Shown here piece after piece: positions 27,284 through 35,100 of a stretch of 64,000 nt of DNA. A model generated the notes under the pieces. That model saw only the letters and a program-made list of their open reading frames with translations, was not told where the DNA came from and did no database searches. The translations under genes were made by a program, and so were the position numbers. Positions within the stretch are counted from its first letter, which is position 1, and each line of letters starts with the position of its first letter. Origin of the DNA: MGIIb-O2 sp002494975. GTDB lineage: Archaea; Thermoplasmatota; Poseidoniia; Poseidoniales; Thalassarchaeaceae. The DNA lies in the NCBI GenBank assembly GCA_028355015.1, contig JAOMRN010000001.1, positions 1 through 64,000 on the forward strand, written 5' to 3'.

Positions 27284-28174
27284 CTAGTCGTCAACATTTC
27301 TGTTTTCTAGGAACTCTTTCAATCTATCTTGAAAATTCCAAATACCAATTGTTATTATGATAAATGTAGACAATACTAACCACATTCTTGTTTTAACTTT
27401 AATTTCCATAGAGAGTGACTCATAACACTCGTCACTATTTTCATCTCCTATTTCAACAATTATTATACAAGAATCTAATGTTCTGAGTAAGTAAATAGGA
27501 GTAGATATCTCAAACCTACATTTTTCACTGATAATATTCTCATCTGGATTACTTTCTATTAAACAATTTTTTTGTTTATATGAAAATCCTGTTGGTAATG
27601 ATCTAGACTCACTATCTCTATCAATCATTAATATCTGAAATTCTTTAGTAAATTCGTTATTGGCGTGACAGTCTATTCTTGATGATATGACTATCGGTGC
27701 ACCCGCATTAACAACTAATAGCTGATGTTCTAACTCATATTGGCAATCAATATACTCATTTACATTAATTATCACATTGTAACTTTCAGGATTTCCGATA
27801 TAGTTGACAGAATTTACTTTAGTAATTACAGCATCAATTCTAGATTCATGTTCTCCAGATCTTGTATCGATATCTCCTCCATATGTGACTGAGAAAGTCC
27901 AAGAACTACCCCGATTAACAGTAAAATCATTAGGAGCCACTGTACTAAGAACACCTCCTTGAACTGTAATCTGGACTGTGATAACGTGAACTGTTGGATT
28001 TTCTACCTCACAGAAAATATATGCTGTTTTTTGTTTTCCATCTACTGACATGTTAGTAGAATCATTACATGTTAGTATTATTTCAGGTTCTACTTGCGCT
28101 TCAGCACTTGGAATATAAGAATTCAATGATACAGAAATTACTAGGAAAGTCATGATTAAACTTAATCTAGACAA
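27284..28174 (-). CDS. Secreted, C-terminally anchored protein of unknown function
   Basis: A 296-residue protein with an N-terminal signal peptide (about 1-26, ending AEA) and one C-terminal transmembrane segment (about 268-284) with a short charged tail. The body is beta-rich with scattered cysteines (for example C35, C52) and likely Ig-like. No family is recognised. It is convergent with the EF-hand gene (2-nt gap) and lies downstream of the PGF-CTERM-like protein gene. Confidence 0.65.
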   Translation of the reverse strand: MSRLSLIMTFLVISVSLNSYIPSAEAQVEPEIILTCNDSTNMSVDGKQKTAYIFCEVENPTVHVITVQITVQGGVLSTVAPNDFTVNRGSSWTFSVTYGGDIDTRSGEHESRIDAVITKVNSVNYIGNPESYNVIINVNEYIDCQYELEHQLLVVNAGAPIVISSRIDCHANNEFTKEFQILMIDRDSESRSLPTGFSYKQKNCLIESNPDENIISEKCRFEISTPIYLLRTLDSCIIIVEIGDENSDECYESLSMEIKVKTRMWLVLSTFIIITIGIWNFQDRLKEFLENRNVDD

Positions 28175-28285
28175 GAATCAACCCTCAGCAAACCTAACTC
28201 TTAGAAAGTTTAGGCATTAAAATATACTAACGCTCTGTAGTATAAATAGATTGAGCCGTCATTTAGTATGATACAGCAATCTAAT

Positions 28286-29107
28286 TTATTCTTCTCTTCT
28301 ATTGATTCTAGAACCTGCTACTGCAGCCATTGCAAGAGCAGCCATACCTGCCATTAATCCGAATCCTGGTAATGCGTCACTGACAGCCCCGAGACCGCCT
28401 TCATCATCATCTCCACCGTCGGGCATTGATTGATTAATTATAGGGAATTCCACAATTCCCGTATCACTACCATTTGTTGTAGCATAGTACATTCGGAAAG
28501 ATCCTCCGCATACGAATATCCAACATTGACCAGCAGGAGCGTTATAACCTGGTTTTGAATATTGTACTCTTAGTTGTGGTTCTTCTCCGCTTCTATTGAA
28601 TCTTGTCATATTCCTATCGACATCTATATCCCAAGTTACTGAATCATCATTACCATTATTAGCTGTCGCTGGAAATTCCTGCATTGCTAATTCAATTCCT
28701 CCTTTGTATAAAGTTAAAGTTAGATTTTGACATTCGCTTTGATCATTGCAATTATCTGAATCAATCTGAAAGTCTAGTTTTACTTGTATAGTTCCGTTTT
28801 CATTCAAATACACATCTTGTTTGAAGTTATCACTAATTCTACAAGTATAATCCATCTCTATTTGTTGATTTATCTGCTCTGGCCACACTTGCTCCCCATA
28901 ACCTTCCTCTGCAGAACCTGTAGTATCATTTCCATCAAAGTGCATAAAACAATTTGATAAGTCACTATTTCCATAAATATGCATATGAGGATTATCTACA
29001 GATGGTTGCTTAGGATCAACAAATTGTGCCGATGTAGGAGCACCGATTGAACTTACTAGAAGTAAGACGACTAATGCCGCCGACTGTAACCTAAGGTTGG
29101 TTGCCAT
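28286..29107 (-). CDS. Secreted protein with PGF-CTERM-like sorting tail
   Basis: A 273-residue protein with a signal peptide (about 1-27, ending TSAQ) and a cysteine-containing beta-rich body. The C-terminus has an acidic linker (GGDDDEGG), then LPGFGLMAGMAALAMAAVAG and a short basic end. The order PGF, hydrophobic span, basic residues is that of PGF-CTERM signals handled by archaeosortase ArtA in Euryarchaeota. It would therefore be trimmed and lipid-attached at the surface. The body function is unknown. Confidence 0.7.
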   Translation of the reverse strand: MATNLRLQSAALVVLLLVSSIGAPTSAQFVDPKQPSVDNPHMHIYGNSDLSNCFMHFDGNDTTGSAEEGYGEQVWPEQINQQIEMDYTCRISDNFKQDVYLNENGTIQVKLDFQIDSDNCNDQSECQNLTLTLYKGGIELAMQEFPATANNGNDDSVTWDIDVDRNMTRFNRSGEEPQLRVQYSKPGYNAPAGQCWIFVCGGSFRMYYATTNGSDTGIVEFPIINQSMPDGGDDDEGGLGAVSDALPGFGLMAGMAALAMAAVAGSRINRREE

Positions 29108-29160
29108 GAACTACCGTCGATACCCGTATGGTTTGAAACTTACCGGTACTCGATTGCAGA

Positions 29161-30288
29161 TTAATCGAATCTTTGGATTCTTTGATTACCTTGATTTGTG
29201 GCCTTTCTGGCTATATTTAGGGCTTCTCCAAGCATATCTGCACTGACTAACTCTTGATCTAACCTCTTATTTGCAACACCAGTAATTATTGACATAACTT
29301 TGATTGTATCTCCGAAAGCAGGATCATGTCTTGCTCCGAATATCACTTGTGCTGTCGGAGATAGCTTTGAAGTCATCAAATCACAGACCTGATTTGCTTG
29401 TTCTAGAGTCATATATGGCCCTCCTGTAACATGTATTAATGCTCCAGTTGCACCTTCAATATCAATATCTAATAATGGATGATTAAGAGATTCATGTACT
29501 ACTTCTTCAGGCCCTTGATCTGATTCACCATAAAGCATCATTGTAACTCCTCCTCCTTTCATGATAGTTCGAACATCTGCGAAATCAAGATTGATTAGAC
29601 TAGGTAGAGTAATTGTTTCCACAACTCCCTTGACAATCTCTGCAATTAATTGATCCATTATACTGAATGCTTCATCAAGTGGCATATTAGGAACGAAATG
29701 CAGTAATCTATTGTTATCTAGAACGAGAACTGCATCTGCTTCTTTCCTCAATAAGTCTAGCCCTTCTAGTGCTCTTGACATTCTTTGTTTCCTTTCAACT
29801 GTAAAAGGAGTTGTCACGATTGCGACAACCAAGGCCCCTGCACGCCTTGCTTCATCTGCCACAATCGGAGCAATTCCTGTGCCGGTTCCCCCTCCTAATC
29901 CGGCGGTAACGAAAACTAAGTCAGCCCCTGTGACTATTTTCGAAATTACATCGCGTCCTGCTTCGGCGCATCTTCGACCCATTATCGGGTCACCTCCAGC
30001 TCCAAGTCCGCGTGTAATATGACGTCCTACAAGCAGCTTTTGCATTGCCCTTGTATGATCTAAGTGTTGTTTATCGGTATTGATTGCTACAGTAATAGCT
30101 CCTTCAACTCCAATATGTGTAATGCGATTCATTGTGTTATTTCCAGAACCGCCGCATCCACAAACTAGTATTCGTGGGTCAGGTGTTCCGAACGATTCTA
30201 GTTCACGATCACGGAGTGCTGTAGGGATTCGTCCTGAAGTCGTAGTACGGCCATCCATACCAACTGAACCTTGAGGTAATCCTGACAT
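29161..30288 (-). CDS. ftsZ: Cell division GTPase FtsZ
   Basis: A 375-residue tubulin-family GTPase. An N-terminal nucleotide-binding segment VCGCGGSGNNTMNRI is at 42-56, the tubulin signature GGGTGTG at 132-138, and the T7 catalytic loop in NLDFADVRTIM. All GTPase parts are intact. FtsZ forms the division ring; archaeal genomes often carry two types, and only one is in this window. The C-terminal tail is short (ATNQGNQRIQRF) and could dock a membrane partner. The gene is transcribed away from the tRNA-Tyr locus. Confidence 0.93.
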   Translation of the reverse strand: MSGLPQGSVGMDGRTTTSGRIPTALRDRELESFGTPDPRILVCGCGGSGNNTMNRITHIGVEGAITVAINTDKQHLDHTRAMQKLLVGRHITRGLGAGGDPIMGRRCAEAGRDVISKIVTGADLVFVTAGLGGGTGTGIAPIVADEARRAGALVVAIVTTPFTVERKQRMSRALEGLDLLRKEADAVLVLDNNRLLHFVPNMPLDEAFSIMDQLIAEIVKGVVETITLPSLINLDFADVRTIMKGGGVTMMLYGESDQGPEEVVHESLNHPLLDIDIEGATGALIHVTGGPYMTLEQANQVCDLMTSKLSPTAQVIFGARHDPAFGDTIKVMSIITGVANKRLDQELVSADMLGEALNIARKATNQGNQRIQRFD

Positions 30289-30553
30289 TATATCTCCCCG
30301 TGCATCCCCGGCATTACTGCCTTACAAATCATCAATGCAATTCTTAGTATTATTAACAGTTGAGGATAATCATAGGTCTAAGAGGCCGATTATCGCAGTA
30401 GATTATCAGAACCAGATATGTGTTTTTTCTCAGATTTTTAAATCATTATTTTTTTTGGATTTTCGAATTGCGACCGGAAATCAACATAAGGCGATGGTGC
30501 CTCCAAGGCTTCGTCCCGCGCTTAGCTCAGTTGGCTAGAGCACCTGACTGTAG

Positions 30554-30580
30554 ACTGGAAACACATGGTTGTAGGCAGCC
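30554..30580 (+). other. tRNA intron (canonical position 37/38)
   Basis: A 27-nt segment between G37 and A38 of tRNA-Tyr. Removing it restores a 7-nt anticodon loop (CTGTAGA) and a 5-bp stem. The position is where archaeal splicing endonuclease cuts bulge-helix-bulge introns. The exact boundaries could shift by a base or two. Confidence 0.8.
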
Positions 30581-30593
30581 ATCAGGGGGTCCC

Positions 30594-30619
30594 CGGTTCA
30601 AGTCCGGGAGCGCGGACCA
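30594..30619 (+). other. attL-like repeat (3' end of tRNA-Tyr)
   Basis: The last 26 bases of tRNA-Tyr, starting in the T stem (CGGTTCAAG...) and ending in the encoded CCA, are repeated without change at 34793-34818 in the same orientation. A tRNA 3'-end direct repeat is the standard footprint of a site-specific integration. Confidence 0.8.
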
Positions 30620-30641
30620 TAATATCATCAGATTAGGTAAC

Positions 30642-31763
30642 TTAAGATGTAATTTGCACCACACATTTACCTTTAGCACGACCAGAAAAAGAGCGATTGA
30701 ACGCTCCTTGCCATCCTTCTTCGGTATCTTCTGAATTGAAGTTCCAAATACCGTCGAGCACCGGCTTAATTTCTCCACTTTCTAGATACCCTGCAAGTGT
30801 CGAGAGATCTTCATGACTTGGTGAAAGGAAAAGATACTCCCAGTTTGCACCCACAGACCTAGCAGATTTGAACTCCTTCCTCTTTTCTTTCCTCTTCAAG
30901 AAAAGCTTGAGTATCCAAGCAGTCCCACCTATCCGACGTATTTCTTCAAGGGTTGGCATACCCGCAATGGTAACGATTTTTCCTCCCTCTTTGACAATCT
31001 TAGACATCTCATGACTTTCGGCTGTTGTATCGAAACACACATCAAATTTTTCATCATTGCTCCCTCCATACACTTCATCGAATCGAGTGTTTTTGTAATT
31101 AATTACTACATCTGCTCCGAGACTTTTACACAGATTTTCTTTCTCTCCCTTTGATGCGGTAGTGACAACAAGACCTGCTTTAAACACGTTCTTTGCTAAT
31201 TGAATAGCAATTGTACCAACTCCTCCGGCTCCACCTGATATGAAGATTCGGTCACCTTCTTTGAGTCCAGAAGATTTGAGGGCCTGGAGCGCAGTCATAC
31301 CAACGAGAGGAATCGATGCGGCTTCCTCAAATGTTAGATTATCAGGCTTCATCACAACATTGGCTGTATCTGCAACACAGTACTCTGCCATTGCACCTCT
31401 ATACCATGGTGTTTTCTTTCCATCATTTTCGTTTCCAAAAAGACGAGCAAATACAGGTTGACCAACAGAGAATTTTCCTTCAAGGTCTGCTTCTTCAACA
31501 ACTCCTGCAATATCGTAACAAATGATATGAGGGAAGGATGCAACGGGTCGAACCATCTTCAAATCGCCCGATAGTAGTGCTTTGTCAACTGGATTGATGG
31601 AAGATGCGTGAACTTTGATTACGATATTGTTTGAGGCATCAAAACCATGAGGGTAAGCCACACTTGTTTTTTTCAATTGGGAAGGTTTACCATATTTTGA
31701 GAAACCGATTATGTTCATTGTTTTGCCACTTGGATGTGCATTCATAATCACGGGAACGTACAT
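30642..31763 (-). CDS. Zinc-type dehydrogenase / NADPH:quinone oxidoreductase-like (MDR superfamily)
   Basis: A 373-residue medium-chain dehydrogenase/reductase. It has the GroES-like N-terminal half (HASSINPVDKALLSGDL, CYDIAGVVEE) and a Rossmann half with SGGAGGVGTIAIQLAK. Structural zinc cysteines are absent, as in quinone-oxidoreductase members, so QOR or enoyl-reductase-like NADPH chemistry is likely. ATGs at 31745 and 31718 are also possible starts; the T-rich promoter suits 31745. It lies inside the tRNA-anchored module, ends 22 nt after the tRNA, and is divergent from the HxlR regulator gene that probably controls it. Confidence 0.85.
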   Translation of the reverse strand: MYVPVIMNAHPSGKTMNIIGFSKYGKPSQLKKTSVAYPHGFDASNNIVIKVHASSINPVDKALLSGDLKMVRPVASFPHIICYDIAGVVEEADLEGKFSVGQPVFARLFGNENDGKKTPWYRGAMAEYCVADTANVVMKPDNLTFEEAASIPLVGMTALQALKSSGLKEGDRIFISGGAGGVGTIAIQLAKNVFKAGLVVTTASKGEKENLCKSLGADVVINYKNTRFDEVYGGSNDEKFDVCFDTTAESHEMSKIVKEGGKIVTIAGMPTLEEIRRIGGTAWILKLFLKRKEKRKEFKSARSVGANWEYLFLSPSHEDLSTLAGYLESGEIKPVLDGIWNFNSEDTEEGWQGAFNRSFSGRAKGKCVVQITS

Positions 31764-31799
31764 CTGTAAATAAATAAAAAAGTGTCAATAGTGTCCTTT

Positions 31800-31816
31800 T
31801 GTAACAATGTTGTAAC
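31800..31816. promoter_or_regulatory. Paired TGTAAC motifs at the HxlR/dehydrogenase promoter
   Basis: TGTAAC occurs at 31800-31805 and again at 31811-31816, spaced 11 bp (one helical turn). It lies in the 71-nt gap between the divergent dehydrogenase and hxlR genes, about 19-35 nt before the hxlR ATG, over its likely core promoter. The same GTAAC/GTTAC core recurs before the fasciclin-HxlR gene, so it is a candidate operator read by the HxlR domains. Confidence 0.5.
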
Positions 31817-31834
31817 CTGTATCCTAATAACAAA

Positions 31835-32212
31835 ATGATACTTAGCCACCTTATGTCTCAGATACAATCACAGCGTATGCAATCAATGTGTGAATCAGCT
31901 CGAAGTCATGTTGACGACCTATTGGTTTTACTATCAAAATCGAAAATGCTCAGCATTCTTTACGTAATGAATTGTGATCCCTCTCCAATGCGTTTCTCTG
32001 AAATCAAGAAGAGAGTTGACTCATCCTCAACAACAGTTGCAAGACGATTGGCAGAACTTGAAGACAATGGGCTAGTCACCCGTACTGCCTATGCAACCGT
32101 CCCAGCTACAGTCGAATATGCACTAACCGAAGATGCGATTTCACTTCAGCCCAGTCTTGAATCGATGTTTGAATGGGTGCTCAATCGAGCAGATAATTTT
32201 GCCGAAAAATAA
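31835..32212 (+). CDS. HxlR-type winged-helix transcription regulator
   Basis: A 125-residue protein. The segment LSKSKMLSILYVMNCDPSPM starts a winged helix, the recognition part is RFSEIKKRVDSSSTTVARRLAELEDNGLV, and the wing VPATVEYALTEDAISLQPSLESMFEWV has the HxlR consensus. It has two cysteines (near 19 and 50), and some HxlR proteins sense quinones or electrophiles through Cys. Divergence from a quinone-oxidoreductase gene matches known HxlR-target pairs such as QorR-qorA. It is clearly paralogous to the C-terminal domain of the next gene. ATG 31853 is an alternative start. Confidence 0.82.
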   Translation: MILSHLMSQIQSQRMQSMCESARSHVDDLLVLLSKSKMLSILYVMNCDPSPMRFSEIKKRVDSSSTTVARRLAELEDNGLVTRTAYATVPATVEYALTEDAISLQPSLESMFEWVLNRADNFAEK

Positions 32213-32290
32213 ACACATACCACGAAACTAGTTATTTCCATGAAATTGTAATATTTTTCTAGAATGTGTCTTTATGATAAAATTTTGATG

Positions 32291-32330
32291 GTTACGGGCA
32301 TGTTACTAGGACAGTAACGAGTCTGTTACT
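32291..32330. promoter_or_regulatory. Cluster of four GTTAC/GTAAC motifs before the fasciclin-HxlR gene
   Basis: GTTAC at 32291-32295, GTTACT at 32302-32307, AGTAAC at 32313-32318 and GTTACT at 32325-32330. The middle pairs form perfect inverted repeats (AGTAAC-N6-GTTACT and GTTACT-N5-AGTAAC), spaced about 11-12 bp. They end 14 bp before the TATA box, a position from which archaeal activators usually act. The motif is shared with 31800-31816. Confidence 0.55.
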
Positions 32331-32343
32331 ATCAAAACGGTTC

Positions 32344-32350
32344 TTTATAT
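32344..32350 (+). promoter_or_regulatory. TATA box of the fasciclin-HxlR gene (leaderless)
   Basis: TTTATAT lies 25-31 nt before the ATG at 32375 with no ribosome site in between, giving a probable leaderless transcript. Confidence 0.5.
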
Positions 32351-32374
32351 GTAGTAAGTAGATGGAATTAGTAT

Positions 32375-34660
32375 ATGTCTCGGTTGAGAGTACTATTAAT
32401 CTGCTTAATGATGATGGCCATTCCTGCATCCCAGGTATCTGCTGATGTTGATGAAACGAATTCAAGTCCAGAGGTAACTATTGGGTTTGGCAATGTTACC
32501 AATGACACCATGGTATTCACCATGGATACCTCTGTAGATGTGTATGTATACCAAGTAACATTGGCTTGGGAGAATGGTGCTGTTTATTGTGGCATCTCAG
32601 CATCCGGTGGACTCTCTGAAGAATATAACTTGTATGTCAGCGTCCTTTATGCTGGGTGTTTGACAACAGGATACTATTATGGCGCTCAGGGAGGTGCCTG
32701 GATCCCCTCAGGTAGTAATGATACTCTCACATCTATTTTGTATCAATCCAACAGCCCTGAGGTATGCATCGGGAATGCGACCTATACAGTCATGTTACCC
32801 GATGGGGAGTTCGAAACTCGACAAGCAGACTTTGATCCCAATGATTGTCTGAGTTATACTATGTATGAAAGAGAATGGCCGTATGATCTATGGTATGTAC
32901 TTGATGAAGACGGCAATGATGAAGGCGACAATGAATCTGAGGCAGAGGAAATTATTGATGACAGTCTTTATCAGTTCAATGAAGATTTGACTGTATTAGA
33001 AAATTTGGAAAGTTTTGATGATTTTTCCACTCTCATAGAGGCACTCAACATAACAGGATTAACTGATAATTTCAGTTCAAATAATACACCTCAGATGGGG
33101 TGGTCAATCTTTGCCCCCACTAATGATGCTTTTGCTTCTGCAGGCATAGATTTAGATGATTTTGATAGTTCAGAAGAAATAGAATTTTTGACTGAAATCT
33201 TACTCTATCATGTTACTTTCGCAGGACCATATGCTATGAACTCAAGTATGGCCTACAACAGCTCGAGCGGCGAGTATGAGCCATACTGCCAGCCTTACAC
33301 TGCTGACTGGATGCCGATGCTAAATGGAGAATATGCTGATCCATTCGATTACAGCTCTTGGACTGAGACTGTAACAATTTCGAATGACTGCCAGGGAAAT
33401 CTTACAGTCAACCAGGCCTATATCATTGATGCAGATAATCGAGTCTATGGTTATGAATACAACGGGGTCGATGGCTACCCTTTCAACAATCAACTTCCAC
33501 ATGGCTGGGAAATTGCTGAGGATAATGGGATGATTCAGGTAATCGATCAAGTTCTATTTCCGGCAAGCTTCAATTCTACACCACCGAATAATGATCAGCC
33601 AAGATTCAATCCTAGATTTGATATTCCGTCCAACCTAGAGAATGATGGAGAGTTTGGAGACTTAATGGATGCATTGGGAATGACTATGTTGATGGACGAC
33701 ATTACTATCGAGAATAGCCCTCAGATGGGAATGACGATATTCGCTCCAACAGATGAGGCATTTGCTGCGGCTGGAATTAATCTTGACGATTATGATAGTC
33801 TCCAGAAACTCGAAGGTTTGTCTGAAATCCTTCTTAATCATATCTCATTTGACTGGGTATTATCATTCCCTGATGAATGTACGCCCACAGAGTTTGACAT
33901 GGAAACTACAGATTCATTTTCGGTAACCATTTCAAATGATTGTGAAGGTAATATCTTCGTCAATGAAGCAAAAGTTCTCTATTCCCAAGGAGTAGAAAAT
34001 GGGGTTATTATCGTCATCGATCAAATACTGATGCCGATAGAAGAAGAACCTGTAGAGGAGCCTGTCGAAGAACCTGTAGAGGAGCCTGTCGAAGAACCTG
34101 TAGAGGAGCCTGTCGAAGAACCAGTAGAGGAGCCTGTGGAAGAACCAGTAGATACAACCATAGAAACTCCAGTCGATGATATTCCTTTGCAGGATGATGA
34201 TTCCAAAGTTGATGGCAGCGGACCTTCAGTTATTTTAGGTCAAAGCAGTACATTCTTTGGAGCGATGATATTGTTCACCATGGTATTGGTTCTAGTCGGT
34301 ACAGCTGCGGTAAGATCTCCCAAGTCACGATTAGATTCCGTAATAATGGAAAATGAAGTTGAAGCAGATGAATTATTGTCACTTCTTTCTAGATCAAAAA
34401 TGGTTCAAATTATTCATGCATTGCATTCAGAAGAAAATCCAATTAGATTTACAGAATTAAAAAATAGAGTTGATACCTCCTCTACCACACTAACAAGAAG
34501 ATTGGGCGAATTAGAGGACCATAATTTAGTAGAAAGAATTGATTATGAGACCGTTCCTCCCACTGTTGTGTATAAATTGACTGATTCCGGAACATCTCTT
34601 CTTCCTAGTTTAGAGACATTTTTTGAATGGGTTCTAAATGATACAAATGAAACTGAGTAA
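32375..34660 (+). CDS. Transmembrane regulator: fasciclin domains outside, HxlR winged helix inside
   Basis: A 761-residue protein. Residues 1-23 are a signal peptide. Two fasciclin (FAS1) domains carry IFAPTNDAFASAG (near 245) and IFAPTDEAFAAAG (near 455), each followed by the leucine-rich LTEILLYHV / LSEILLNHI block. Eight EEPV repeats (about 557-592) form a stiff acidic stalk; one transmembrane segment is near 625-646. The cytoplasmic end (660-755) is an HxlR-type winged helix (RFTELKNRVDTSSTTLTRR) like the separate regulator upstream. This looks like a one-protein signalling device that binds something outside and acts on DNA inside. The ligand and target are unknown. Confidence 0.85.
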   Translation: MSRLRVLLICLMMMAIPASQVSADVDETNSSPEVTIGFGNVTNDTMVFTMDTSVDVYVYQVTLAWENGAVYCGISASGGLSEEYNLYVSVLYAGCLTTGYYYGAQGGAWIPSGSNDTLTSILYQSNSPEVCIGNATYTVMLPDGEFETRQADFDPNDCLSYTMYEREWPYDLWYVLDEDGNDEGDNESEAEEIIDDSLYQFNEDLTVLENLESFDDFSTLIEALNITGLTDNFSSNNTPQMGWSIFAPTNDAFASAGIDLDDFDSSEEIEFLTEILLYHVTFAGPYAMNSSMAYNSSSGEYEPYCQPYTADWMPMLNGEYADPFDYSSWTETVTISNDCQGNLTVNQAYIIDADNRVYGYEYNGVDGYPFNNQLPHGWEIAEDNGMIQVIDQVLFPASFNSTPPNNDQPRFNPRFDIPSNLENDGEFGDLMDALGMTMLMDDITIENSPQMGMTIFAPTDEAFAAAGINLDDYDSLQKLEGLSEILLNHISFDWVLSFPDECTPTEFDMETTDSFSVTISNDCEGNIFVNEAKVLYSQGVENGVIIVIDQILMPIEEEPVEEPVEEPVEEPVEEPVEEPVEEPVEEPVEEPVDTTIETPVDDIPLQDDDSKVDGSGPSVILGQSSTFFGAMILFTMVLVLVGTAAVRSPKSRLDSVIMENEVEADELLSLLSRSKMVQIIHALHSEENPIRFTELKNRVDTSSTTLTRRLGELEDHNLVERIDYETVPPTVVYKLTDSGTSLLPSLETFFEWVLNDTNETE
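34041..34150 (+). repeat. 24-bp tandem repeat coding for EEPV units
   Basis: About four and a half copies of a 24-bp unit encode eight EEPV tetrapeptides. The copies are nearly identical at base level, so copy number probably varies between strains by slippage or unequal exchange. Confidence 0.85.
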
Positions 34661-34792
34661 TGTCATTGTTTCACCCCTGAAAGCAGAGTTAGTAACTGCT
34701 TTACAGTACCATTTTTACCTTCACGAATATCCTCCAGGCACTGTCGCGACAACTCCCTCAGGAGCACGAACGCCTCATCCGATACCGGACTT

Positions 34793-34818
34793 CGGTTCAA
34801 GTCCGGGAGCGCGGACCA
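34793..34818 (+). other. attR-like repeat of tRNA-Tyr 3' end
   Basis: 26 bases identical to 30594-30619, including the 3' acceptor strand AGCGCGG and ACCA, without the rest of a tRNA. The bases just before it differ from the tRNA T stem, so it is a fragment only. It marks the right end of a 4.2-kb inserted module. Confidence 0.8.
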
Positions 34819-34935
34819 AAAAATATAAACTAAGAAAATTAAATTTCAAAATTGTGCGAGAAGATACAAGTATATTTAAATCAAAAATACAAAAGTAAAC
34901 AGGCATTCATTAATGAATCATTACGACGTATAATA

Positions 34936-35025
34936 ATGCACGCAGGACACATACTAACAATACTAATTGGCTCCTACGCATCTTTCGCTATTACAGTGAT
35001 GAGTGTTACGCCATTATTAGGTTGA
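34936..35025 (+). CDS. Possible 29-residue membrane peptide
   Basis: An ATG frame reading MHAGHILTILIGSYASFAI and ending VTPLLG before TGA. It would form one hydrophobic span. No ribosome site is clear, and a frame this short may be chance. It is listed because it is the only coding-like element in the gap. Confidence 0.2.
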   Translation: MHAGHILTILIGSYASFAITVMSVTPLLG

Positions 35026-35100
35026 ACAGCTAAAACTCAGTAATTCCCATCTTACCTCGAGGAATGACTTCAATAGCCTTCGATTACACAGTATAACTTC

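Larger units (their letters stand above)
30516..30619 (+). tRNA. tRNA-Tyr (GUA) with 27-nt intron
   Basis: The acceptor stem CCGCGCT (30516-30522) pairs with AGCGCGG (30609-30615), followed by discriminator A and encoded CCA (30617-30619). The D stem is GCTC/GAGC, the anticodon stem CCTGA/TCAGG, and the T arm CCCGG-TTCAAGT-CCGGG. The anticodon is GTA at 30550-30552. After G37 (30553) a 27-nt insert (30554-30580) must be removed to leave A38 and the stem. The C1-G72 pair is the archaeal tyrosine identity. The last 26 nt are repeated at 34793-34818, so this gene served as an integration site. Confidence 0.93.
34661..35100. other. 440-nt stretch at module end
   Basis: This gap holds the attR-like tRNA repeat (34793-34818), a 14-bp perfect palindrome ATTCATTAATGAAT (34905-34918) and a possible 29-codon peptide (34936-35025). 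The rest is AT-rich and shows no long reading frame with coding character. Confidence 0.5.

Noticed and set aside
30420..30734. A 104-codon reading frame across tRNA-Tyr and into the dehydrogenase end
   Set aside because: It reads through a complete tRNA gene and the antisense of a real gene, and its product shows no sensible composition.
34041..34150. CRISPR-like array suggested by regular repeats
   Set aside because: The 24-bp units are direct tandem copies inside a coding frame with no spacers. No CRISPR array or cas gene was found in the window.
34021..34206. Minus-strand frame of repeated STGS units
   Set aside because: It is the antisense of the EEPV repeat, which explains the periodicity.
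34638..34898. An 86-codon frame across the attR repeat
   Set aside because: It starts inside the fasciclin-HxlR gene and runs through the tRNA fragment. It is chance reading, not a gene.
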